From: Carex sylvatica
Lineage: Eukaryota; Streptophyta; Magnoliopsida; Poales; Cyperaceae
Direction: 5' to 3'
NCBI GenBank assembly: GCA_964058845.1
Contig: CAXKVR010000314.1
Location: forward strand, 1 to 50,974
Length of the DNA: 50,974 bases
The notes beneath the pieces are model-generated. The model worked only from the letters and a program-made list of their open reading frames with translations. It did not search any database and was not told the DNA's origin. The position numbers and the translations under genes are program-made. Shown piece after piece: positions 9,985 through 19,937 of this stretch. The stretch's first letter is position 1; each line of letters opens with the position of its first letter.

Positions 9985-11616
9985 GAAAGGCTGGCTAATC
10001 ATTATTATTTTTGTTATCTTAATGGTTATTCTGATTTCTTCCAAATACCCATCCACCCACGAAACCAAGAAAAGACCACTTTTATTTGTCAATATGGTAC
10101 GTATGCATATTGTAGGATGCCTTTTGGTCTTTGTAATGCGCCAGTCACTTTTCAGCGAGCCATAATGGCTATCTTTTTTTATTTTATTGAAAATGAAGTT
10201 GAGAGTTTTATGGTTGATTTTTCTGTCTATGGTAGTTGTTTTGACTCTTGTTTGACTAACTTGTGCAAGATTTTGCAGAAATGTGAAGAAGTGAATTTGA
10301 TTCTCAATTGGGAAAAATGTCACTTCATGGTCCAAGAAAGAGTTGTTCTGGGACATGTCGTAACATCCAAGGGAATCGAGGTTGACAAGGCAAAGATTGA
10401 GGTTATTGAGAAGCTTGCAATCCCAACATGTGTCAAAGGGATTCGCAGTTTTATAGGACATGCAGGATTCTATCGCCACTTCATCAAGGACTTCTCTAAT
10501 ATCGTGAAACCACTGACCAATCTACTAATTATATGGATTCTACTCTTGTAGGAGTTTGATATTGAGATCAGGGACAAAAAGGGAGTTGAAAACACCGTGG
10601 TTGACCATCTCTCCTGACTCCGCTGGGAGGCTGAGGGCTCTGCCAATTTGTCAATCAATGACTCGTTCCCTAACAAACAACTCCTTTCAGTCTCTGTTCT
10701 GGGTGAAGCTGACGCGGGCCATATCACCAACTAGTTAGTCCCCTGGTACGCAGACATTGCAAACTTTCTTGTTTCTAGAGTACTACCCGACACCATAACC
10801 TATCAGCAGAGGAAGAAACTCCGATCAGATGCCAGGTATTATTTTTTGGATGAACCTTTTCTTTTCAAAGTAGGTATTGATGGTATCTTCCGATGCTGTG
10901 TGCCGTACGAGGAGACACGCTCCATCCTTGAGCATTGCCACTCATCTGCCTATGGGGGACATGCCTCGTTCTCCAAAATAGCTACCAAGGTATTGCAATC
11001 TGGTTTTTTTTTGCCTTCTATTTTCAGGGATGCAAGGACCTTAATCTTAGTTTGTAAGTGTCAACGAACCGGGAGCATCACCAAGCGAAATGAGATGCCT
11101 CTCCGCTCCATTCTTGAGATAGAAGTTTTTGATGTGTAGGGTATTAATTTCATGGGCCCTTTCCCATCATCATGTGGGAATGAGTACATCCTGGTTGCAG
11201 TTGATTACGTGTCCAAATAGGTCGAAGCAATGGCATGTAGAAAGACGGACTCAAATGCAGTGAAGCTATTGTTTAATGACATCATTTTCCCCGCTTTGGA
11301 GTACCAAGAGCAGTTATCAGTGATGGGGGCAAGCACTTCATCAACTGACAATTCGACAGTCTCCTGAGTCGTCATAGGGTAACACACAAGGTATCAACTT
11401 CTTATCACACACAAGTCTATCTTGGAGAAGACTGTAGCAAGGACTAAGAAGGATTGGGCGCTGAAGTTAAGTGATGCACTCTGGGCCTACCGAATTGCCT
11501 TCAAGACACCGATTATGATGAGCCCTTTCAAGCTAGTGTATGGAAAGCCCTGTCATTTACATGTAGAGATCGAGCACAAAGTATTCTGGGCCATGAGGGC
11601 TATCAACATGGACATG
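9985..11616 (+). pseudogene. Athila-type Ty3 pol, second part (RT core, integrase remnants)
   Basis: RT resumes as LNGYSDFFQIPIHP, YGTYAYCRMPFGLCNAPVTF and GHVVTSKGIEVDKAKIE. The active-site motif reads FMVDF where Athila has FMDDF, so one catalytic Asp is lost. After VKPLTNLL (about 10529) the RNase H domain is absent and the text jumps to EFDIEIRDKKGVENTVVDHLS. Integrase remnants follow: the zinc-binding region (ILEHCHSSAYGGH, then CKCQRTGSITKRNEMPL), INFMGPFPSSCGNEYILVAV, and finally [36 protein letters not shown]. Stops, frameshifts and a further deletion near 11390 interrupt it. Sequence similarity to Athila stops near 11616. Confidence 0.88.
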
Positions 11617-12533
11617 CTAAATTTATTTTCTGTCATTTTAATTACTGTTATTGAATTTAGGAAATTAAACACCACAAATTCAACTTCTAATTTTTAATTA
11701 ATTTAAGTAGAGTCCAGTTTAGATTTGAACCGTCCTCAGAATCAATACCTGATTATACTACACGATAGGACTGTGCACTTGCAGTCTAAATCGGAAGTAA
11801 AGTCAAGGTTAAAAGGTATAGCTTGCTATACTGAAACTTTGTACTATACATTTTGGTGTGAACATGGATCTTGTTGGGCTTTTCTTGAGATATGCTTGAG
11901 GAACCAATAGGTTAGGTTATTACAAAATTGAGAGGAGCCAATTGTTTAGGTTATGACTTTTGGAACCTAAAGTGAGTGCTAGAAGTTTTTTTTAAAGAAA
12001 GAGTATTGGAAGCTTGAAAGCTAAATCGACAAATCACTGAACTAGAGAGGGGAGGAGATTAAATGGACACCTCTTGTAAATTCAATTATGTTATAGGTCA
12101 ATGGACACCTCCAGTTTTAAATTCAAGGGCTTATTAGTCAGTTCAATTTTTAAAATAATTAAATAAAAGATTAAATGAATTAAAGGGGATAGAAGAAATA
12201 AAGATATTTTTTATGGGTATATTGGATATTATTGTGATTTTATGGAGAAATTGGCTATTTCAAAAGTTTAGATGGACACACTGGAAATTTTCCCTAGTTA
12301 TTATGCTATTCTGACTTTTATTTGTCTTTTATGACCTTATTACGTCTGCCGCTATATTTCTTAAAATTCGATTTGAACAAAACATGAGTTCTATATCATC
12401 CAAACTAATCACTTCGACTTAAACAAAACATAAGTTCTACTACAATACAAATTAACAAACAAATTATTGGCTTAAACAACCACCTCTTGAACGATGAAAC
12501 TGCAATGAGAAAATATATATGTTACAACAATTG
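11617..12533. other. AT-rich intergenic / unclassified repeat tail
   Basis: No credible gene. Bases 11710-11815 contain wording common in plant LTR-type repeats (CTGATTATACTACACGATAG, then GGACTGTGCACTTGCAGTC), probably a further retroelement scrap. A short 'AATGGACACCTC' phrase is repeated at 12061 and 12100. The remainder is AT-rich and shows nothing I recognise. Confidence 0.4.
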
Positions 12534-15500
12534 TCAATTCATCAAAATTATTAATTTAGCCACCTCTACAAAAAAACAGTGTCAGATCCTGATCAAAACA
12601 GCATGTTTCTGGCCAAAACTGGGTTGTTCTTGGCCAAAAAAAAGCTGTTCCTAGCAATGCAGAAAAGTACATTGTTCGGCCAAAGCCAAAACAGGCCGAA
12701 ACTAAGTTGAAACAAGATTTTCCTAGCCAAAACAGAGCTATTTTGGGCCAATTTTTTTGAAAAAAATTACCTTGTTGCATATTTCCTCTCGCATTCCTTC
12801 TTCTTCTCGCATTCTTCTCGAGAGTTTTTATGTTAGTTTGGTGACCCCTTTGTCGTCCTTCCAATACATTCATCAACATTTGGATCCGGTTGTGTCGTCT
12901 TCTATCCAACTTCACCAACCGATGCTCTGGAACTAAGATCGCTCCTTCGTGCACCAGCCAATCACATTGATTGTCATACACATGTAATTCACCACTCCAT
13001 GTGTCGATGAGTGTTTGAATGTTGTAATAGTAATTGACAAAGATATTTGGATCTAAGTTCCTATAATGTTAACACATTACTAAGTAATGTCGTCCATAAT
13101 ATCAAGTTTAAAATTAAATAAAACATAATTTTACCTTAGACGACACACCGCCATCACATTAACACATGGTATTCCAACCATCTGAGGCTTCTGGCACATA
13201 CATTCCACCTCATGGTCACTCTTCACAAGTACCTTGTACCTACAATCCTGAGACGTGTGTACCCATCTGCCATTCTCCATGTCAAAATTAATCTTTTCGC
13301 CATGTGAGGTCACCATAAATTCTCCATGATAGCCGAATGCAAACGCTGACATATTTTTAACCTTCTCAATGTGCTTATCCAGCTTCTCATGTACGCGAGT
13401 GGAAAAAAACTGACATGCTGCTTGCAATTGCACAACCTTCTCTTTTTTTTGAACAAACCAACTGACACACTTGTAGAATGTTTCCTCAATAAACGGCAAC
13501 TGGTAACCTACGAGAATTAAAAATTACAATTAAATAAAGAAAACAATAATAAAAAATAAGAGGATTACAAAATACAAACCTGCGAGAAGTTTTAAAGACA
13601 TTGTTGAGCGATTCATAACCGTTGCTAGTCATTATTTCCTAACGAGACCCATCGTCCATAGCTTGATACACCTTCCATGGCTTAGATGGTTCTCTCCCGT
13701 CATTTTCATTATATTTGCCACATGTATCCAAATAAACCAACCAAGAAGGATTTTGCCCCCTGATTGCATCAAGTCCTTCTTGCAATCTTCTTCTCTTCTT
13801 CTTTTTAACCATAACCTTGAAAAAAGTTGAAGCAACCGTATCCTTAGTGTGTTTTTCAAAATTCTCAAACACATGTTGAGAGCAATAGCGGTGAGCACAC
13901 TCCCCTTTCTCCTCACACCAATCCAAATCATCTTGAATAAACACTTTTTTATGCCCTTGTGTTAGTCAGATACCACACACATGTATCTATTTCGCCCAAT
14001 TACAAACTCTTGCACCCAAGTCATGAACCACCCCCAATTCTCAAAATTCTCGTTCTCTACCAGTCCAAATGCTAATGGGATTAACTAGTTCTTTGCATCA
14101 TATCATGTTACAATTAACAGCTTACCCATGTATTTGTAAGACAAAAAACAAGCATCGATACTAATGACGGGTCTGAGGTGACCGACTGCGACAATACATG
14201 GTCCCCATGCCCATGCTGCTCTCATGAAAAATCGATACCCCTGCTTAGTGGTTGGCTTTGAAACAATTTTATATTGGGTTCCCAAATTTGTCCTTTTGAT
14301 TACCTCCAACAAAGGGACAATCAGCCCGTAAGACCCCTCCCAATTGCCAAAGACCCGAGCAATCGCTAACTCTCTACCATGCCATAATTTGTTGTATTTT
14401 GGAATAATGCCCTCGTACCTTTCAACACATAATTTAGCGACTGCCCGTATAAAATATCAGTATTTTTTTTTCAATGACAATTTTATGTAGTTGGCTACCA
14501 TAGTGGACGTCAACTGCGCATGATCTAACCTGGATGCCGATGCATGGCATGTGTGTTTAGCCACATTCTTCGTGATGGCCCAAGTATTACCAAAGCCTGT
14601 AGCCCTCACAACCAACGCCCACCTGCACCGGTCGCTAATACACTTGTACCTCAGCTTGGTGGTATCGTTGTGTGTATTTTTTATCTCTCTATTTTTTAAA
14701 ATGTGCCAGTGATGAATTGCATCTTTCATCTTATCCTTGCTGTCATACGTCATCTCCTCAGACAATTCATGTTTTTCTCCCGACTAATTTACAAAAGAAA
14801 CAATAAACAACATCAATTTAATGATAATAATTTAATAATGAAATTAAAATTAAATATAAATTAACAAACATACCTCACTTGTCGCAAAAAAAGAGCTATC
14901 GGCCTCTTCAAACCCTGATGTGTCATGCAATTGCTCGAACAGGTGTCTTTCCCCCATGATCCAATATAGGCCACTTCTGCCTACCAAGCATAGGATTACC
15001 AATATCCTCATCACTGTTATCTGATACCCCCACCGTCCCCACTATCATCCCAATTAGCCTCTGCCTCCCTTTCTTCAGGATCCTCGTCCGTATTGTCAGC
15101 ATAATAAAGTTGTTCCGGGGTTTCAGATCGGTCCCTTTCAGATTGGGCTCGGTTATAGGACAGGGATGGAATCCGGGATCGACCTCTATTAGATTGAACT
15201 CTACTAGAACCCACTACAGATGGCACCCGACTAGGACCAGCTACAGATGAGGCCCGACTAGGACCAGCTACAGATGAGGCCCAACTAAGACCCGCTACAA
15301 ATGGGGCCTGACTAGGACCTGTTACAGATTGCTCGAGCCCCAAACCCTGAGTCAACTGCAACAATTGTCTGGTGTTCTGTCTGGAGTTCTGTCTAGGATT
15401 TTGCCTGGGGTTGGCTACCACATATAACTCTAGGAACTTGAAATGAGTGATCATATTCATTGTCATTTGGACATATAATCCCCAACTGCTATCGTCTTGT

Positions 15501-15715
15501 ACCGGAAGCTGTTGGAACCAGGTTTGGTTGCCTTGGCCAATATTGATCCTTGCGGTAATTACCAGTTCATAATTACGGTGATCAATACCGAGTTATTGGT
15601 ACACTTACCTATTTATACCTCTAAAATCCAAACCTAAGATGATATTGAACATTTTCGGCATTTGGTGGATGTAATAAGCGCCATTTGGTCTTTGTAATAC
15701 TTCACTACGAAAACA
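12534..15715 (-). pseudogene. MULE (MuDR-type) transposase, intron-containing, degraded
   Basis: Reading the minus strand from about 15715: an N-terminal exon (NGAYYIHQMPKMFNIILGLD), then a P/S-rich repeat region (GPSRASSVAGPSRVPSV). The MuDR DNA-binding-like region is at 14457-14765 (IHHWHILKNREIKN, CRWALVVRATG). The MULE DDE domain covers 13630-14312 (SIDACFLSYKYMGKLL, LIPLAFGLVENENFENWGWF, YESLNNVFKTSRR). A SWIM-type zinc finger lies at 13140-13200 (CMCQKPQMVGIPCVNVMAVC, usual His replaced by Asn) and a typical C-terminal region DPNIFVNYYYNIQTLI follows. Clear introns are 13061-13134 (phase 2 join CRLR/NLDP) and probably 12566-12770 and 13512-13580. In-frame stops (KKKY*, VSD*HKG, SR*EIM) and a frameshift after TSRRLPVA make it non-functional. 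Confidence 0.88.
12566..12770 (-). repeat. Short GGCCAAAACAG-type repeats in putative MULE intron
   Basis: The phrase GGCCAAAAC with variants (CTAGCCAAAACAG, TGGCCAAAACTGGG, CGGCCAAAGCC) recurs at least six times in about 160 bp in both forms. It lies between a good donor (CAACAAG/GTAATTT) and acceptor (TTTTTTTGTAG) of the MULE pseudogene. The peptide read across it is low-complexity, which supports an intron rather than coding sequence. Confidence 0.55.
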
Positions 15716-15945
15716 ACAAGCAATTCCAATCATAATTGGTTGAATGAAATAAGAGATAAACTTAATAATTAAAAAAATTACACTAAATTAAAAATATTAC
15801 AAAAAATAAATTGTTTAAAAAAAGGATGAAATTGTAAAAAAGTCACTTTTGTTGCTGCTACGTTTCTGCTGCCTTGTTGAATGGATGAAGAATGGATAAA
15901 TTCCAGCACATATAGCCCTGTCCAATATGTGTGCATACTGGGTAC

Positions 15946-16014
15946 GCGCACCGATCGGTCCGCAAACCCAATAAGCGCACCGATCGGTTTGCAAGTTCAG
16001 TATGCACACCGATT
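15946..16014 (+). repeat. 29-bp tandem repeat containing ACCGATCGGT palindrome
   Basis: Two full units of 29 bp (15946-15974, 15975-16003), each opening GCGCACCGATCGGT, and a partial third (GCACACCGATT). The palindromic core is constant while the 15-bp spacer varies (CCGCAAACCCAATAA, TTGCAAGTTCAGTAT). It lies just upstream of the MULE relic, possibly in its subterminal region. Confidence 0.8.
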
Positions 16015-16338
16015 GAGGATTCGTTCGCAGATTCAGTCCAAATTTATAGTAGAATCTGAAATCTAATTAAATGAGTGGTGTTCATTTAATTCGGAGTGGT
16101 AAGAAAAAAAAAATTCGGCCAACTCTTCTATAATTTACTTTCACGTGTAATAATATGTTTACAGCTTTTTACTTAAAAAACAAAAACAAAAAATCGTTAG
16201 TGCTTTTGTACAAAATATCCTTCACGGAGGCTTTGACAATACTTGCGGGAACTTAGATACGTTAAATAATTCTGTCAATTTATATAATATCCCAAAAAAA
16301 TTCAGGTCACGGATTCTTTCGAAATTCGAGGATTAAGA

Positions 16339-16396
16339 CTCTTATAGTCTTACCAGTATCGTACCCGTGCGTTGCGACAGAGTCATACTATAAGAG
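16339..16396 (-). mobile_element. Helitron-like 3' terminus (degenerate)
   Basis: On the minus strand, CTGTCGCAACGCACGGGTA is followed by CGATACTGGT. Helitron 3' ends typically carry a GC hairpin of the form CCCGTG-N-CACGGG some 10 bp before CTAGT. Here the right arm CACGGG is intact, the left arm is decayed, and CTGG replaces CTAG. The segment is also bracketed by a perfect 10-bp inverted repeat, CTCTTATAGT (16339-16348) and ACTATAAGAG (16387-16396), which could instead mark another element type. Confidence 0.35.
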
Positions 16397-16598
16397 AATA
16401 AAAATCAATTTTCATATAAGATGACGCATTTTCAATGTATAACAGTTTAATCATTCTCATACAAAATTCAAAAAAAACATAATCATAAATAGTACCAAAG
16501 TAGTCCGACCGTGTTGGTAAAATGATACTCTTTTAAGGTACCGTCTTCCTGATTTTCAGACTATAGTTACTAAAAAACCAAGTTGTAATGAACATTTG

Positions 16599-18157
16599 CT
16601 AGTGACTGGTATCCATCCCTTTACGATGAATCCTCATACCAAACCTAGCCAATTCAGTATAACTCACCAAATTTTTTATTCTTGTGCCATAACAAGCAGC
16701 AATCGTGGTAGGGTACAGGTCAAAAGTCGAAACCTTTCTTAACAGTTCAGGTAAGTAATCGCAACTTTTGTTACATCTTTGTCATTTTATCGCTTAATTG
16801 TCTAATTGAGGTTGCTTCAGACTACATAAGAGAATACAGTTATTATAGATATACCTCATACTTCTTGAGAGACTGTACCGACTCGCTGGCAAGCCAATAA
16901 ACCCCTAAAGAATGCTTGAATCAAGTATGTACTACTTTTGAATACACCAGATATGTCAGATCTATAAAGAGAAGATGACAGGAAATTTATTCTGAGGAAT
17001 CTTGCAACTTTAGAAAATATGGAATTTAGAGTAATCGATTTTTTTTTTTTTGGAAAATATATGCTTCTGGTACAAATACCACTTTAGATAGCCTCTGGTG
17101 CCAGTAGTTTTTGGTCAAACACGTAGATTTCGACGCATGATTATTTTTCATAGCACCACAACTGTCACAAGTATCTCGAACTGAGAACAAACACAGGTTT
17201 ACATGCAAAACCCAAACAACAAAGACTGAGGCTATGATACTATGCATAGTGCATATTGGTCTGTACTTCGAATCAATATTTTTGTTTAAAGTTCAAATAG
17301 TCGATCTAAACCTTTTATCATGATCTCCAGCAAAAGCTAATAATAATATATATACAAAAATATATGAGAGAACTGTGCAGATGGAAGATGAAAAACCAAC
17401 AAAATCTAAAAATATGTATACAAAAATAACAACATTTATGAAAAACAGGACACAAAGTAAAAAATAAAAGGAGTGGGATTATATTGCACAATGACAGTAA
17501 TCACCACAAATTATATAAAGAATGACACGAGACATTTTGCAATTTTGATAAACTGTAAATCTTCCTTTCTTTTTTGAGCTCAATTACGTAACAATATTAT
17601 TTTCCCACAATATACTTTTAAAGTTCAATACAACTTCGGATTAAATAAGGAAAGCAAGTTATAAAGGTAAGGGTACATAACAGCTATTGAATTAAGCAGA
17701 GAGTAAGATTGAATCATTTTTTTTGAAAAAAAGGCCACTCAGGAAATCCTGGATAACAGTTATCAAATTGTGAAGGATTACAAAAGTTTCCATTTCATAT
17801 GGTGTATCTCGAAAACCAATTGACAATGATCAACAACTTAAAAATTCACTCAAAAACCATTATACAGAAATTAAATTAATTTTTAATCAAAATAAGATGT
17901 CCACTTTCTAAACATAATCCTAATTTTAAAAAAAAAAACTGACGGTTGTTGCTTACTAAAATGTTAAATATAAAAATAATGAATCTAGAAAGGGAAGATG
18001 GAAGTACCCTTCCAAATACATTGAGTTTGTGGCCATGAGAGACAAGCTCGGCTACATCTCTCCTCAAATATCTCACCGAAGAGGAGCAGCTGGAGCACCG
18101 TGTGGCTTCCAATTTACCTCGCATTTCCAGGGCACCGCATGGATTCCAATTCACCAT
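16599..18157 (-). other. Exon-like scraps of unknown origin (possible captured gene pieces)
   Basis: Several short minus-strand stretches look like exons but were not recognised. 16599-16737: STFDLYPTTIAACYGTRIKN, then LVSYTELARFGMRIHRKGM, ending in a stop. 16855-16914: HSLGVYWLASESVQSLKKYE, followed by a GTAT donor. About 17070-17180: after a TTCTCAG acceptor, FRDTCDSCGAMKNNHASKST, a possible zinc-knuckle. 18009-18157: VNWNPCGALEMRGKLEATRC and onward, weak. They do not form one continuous gene in my reading. They share the strand of the ATG8 exon and of the Helitron-like end. The rest of 16.4-18.8 kb is AT-rich with nothing recognisable. Confidence 0.3.
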
Positions 18158-18857
18158 TTCTTTTCTTCTTTTAAACCACTATATCCTCAGTTAACTGAGG
18201 GGCAAACGACATCGTACTGCATAAAGTTTCTTCATATCCAATCTGTCCTGGATACAGGGAAACAAATGCAAATAATACATAGGGAAAATTTATACACATG
18301 CTTGCCTTAAAGACAACCAAAATCTCTATACAAAAAGAAGATAAATAACATTTGAGGTATTGGAAATCCATATAAATTACAATAAAATAACAATTATTTT
18401 TGTAGAATACCACCCTAAGGCATAATTTTTAGCATATGACCTTCATAATACTATTAGATGAACATATATAAAAAAATGCAGCAACAATATGCTAGAGAAA
18501 TTAAAGAAAAGAAAATTTTCCAGTGACTAGTTATAACTCAGATCATAGTTGAATTATTTTATAAAAAAAAACTCCATACTGAACATCATCCTTAAAAGCA
18601 AATCGATATCTATATAAAAAAGGAGAAATGCATTCAATTGTTGCTTAATAAATGTTCTCATACATTAGGAACTAATTAAAATAAATTCAACAATATTTCA
18701 TGTAAGTCCCTTAATTTTAACATATTGAGTACGTAATTTTAATGGAAAAAAAACATATATCCTAACATATGTTACACAATGCAAAGAAAAACCCTAAATT
18801 TTATGAAACTGAAACAATTAACAAAAATAAACAAGAAATCAAGGGAAAAGATCAAAC

Positions 18858-18894
18858 CAAGGGGATGCTCCAGTTTGAACGAACTCTTCGCCAT
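18858..18894 (-). pseudogene. ATG8: Orphan first coding exon of ATG8 (autophagy ubiquitin-like protein)
   Basis: The minus strand reads ATG then MAKSSFKLEHPL and G, then GTTTGATC. This is the exact N-terminus of plant ATG8, cut at the place where plant ATG8 genes have their first coding intron. A 5' UTR intron acceptor (TTTTCAG, 18905-18907) lies 11 bp before the ATG, as in real ATG8 genes. Upstream 19.0-19.5 kb has pyrimidine-rich, UTR/promoter-like sequence on this strand. I looked downstream for the next exon (ERRQAEAARIREKYPDR or similar) to 16.4 kb and found none, so the gene appears truncated or captured. ATG8 itself is the lipid-conjugated membrane protein of autophagosomes. Confidence 0.8.
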
Positions 18895-18959
18895 GGGTTG
18901 ATTACTGAAAATTTTCCAATTAAAAAAAAAGAAACCATTAATCCCCCAAATTGATCAAC

Positions 18960-19900
18960 AATCAATCAAATTAAACAGTTGAAAAAGAGGAATCACAAAA
19001 GCAGGGAATCTAAATCGAATCGTAGAGAAAGAGAGAGATGGAGACGGAGATGTTTAGGGTTTTTCTTCTTTGAGCGATGTTTAGGGTTTTTCTGATTTTG
19101 ATGACTCAGTTTCACCGGTAAAGATAGCAGTGGGGATATTGGGCATAAACAGGTGCTTCGCCTCGCCCTAGGTTTGGTTTATTTTTGAACCCGAGCAGCG
19201 AGACATCTTCTCAAGCTATAATCCTGGCAGCTTATGATCCTCATACCTTACTATAGCTGCAACTTTGACTGATCTGTGATAGATCCTCTCCTTTCCCACC
19301 CCTTTCGACTTCACATCCATCGTGGCCAACATACAATGGGCGCATCTTTGCTGGGATTGATGCTGGTGCTGATTCTGAGGGGCACGGGCCTGAGGCGAGA
19401 GAGCGAAAGAGAGATGGCTGGGCGCGGTGCGACGCGGGTCTGAGGGACTCAGGCGATTAGGGCTCTCTCTTTTTCTCTTTGGGAAGAAGTAATTGGGGAG
19501 GGGGACGGGGCAACAAAAAAAATTCCAGTGAATGGACGAATCGTTCTAGCGAAAAATTTACACATCTCAGATTTAATCTGCACGATTTTAATTTAGATAG
19601 TGAGTCCAATTTAAACTAAATTTAGACTTCTACACATATAAATGATGCATTTAATCAAAGAAAGACATATTATTTGACTGTAGAGTTCAGATTCAATCCG
19701 AATTTAGATCAATAAATCAGAACCCTTGCAGGATCTAGACATTAAGCTTCTTAATAAGAGGAGAGATATCATACTTCAAACAAAATACAAATTTTGCATT
19801 ATTTTTTTTCGATTTAAAGAAAAAATCCGCCAAATAATAGAGTCACGGCCAATCCATTCCCCTACCTTCTTTAGATAGCTCCTGGAGTCTCCAGTCTTTT
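18960..19900. other. Intergenic region between ATG8 exon and PPR gene; promoter-like
   Basis: Contains the presumed 5' UTR and promoter of the ATG8 fragment on the minus strand (GA/CT-rich at 19020-19060, AAAACCCTAA-type motifs near 19055-19095, CT-rich 19445-19490). GC is raised at 19140-19510. The part nearest 19900 is presumably the PPR promoter and short 5' UTR. No separate gene is supported. Confidence 0.4.
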
Positions 19901-19937
19901 GCAAAGGTGCCTTCGCTAAATCCCCATGCCATAATCC

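Noticed and set aside
9682..10479. 265-codon minus-strand ORF
   Set aside because: It overlaps the end of the solo LTR and the Athila RT on the other strand, so it spans an insertion boundary and cannot be a gene.
15946..16014. CRISPR-like spacing of repeats
   Set aside because: Only 2.5 short units in a plant nuclear context; not a CRISPR array.
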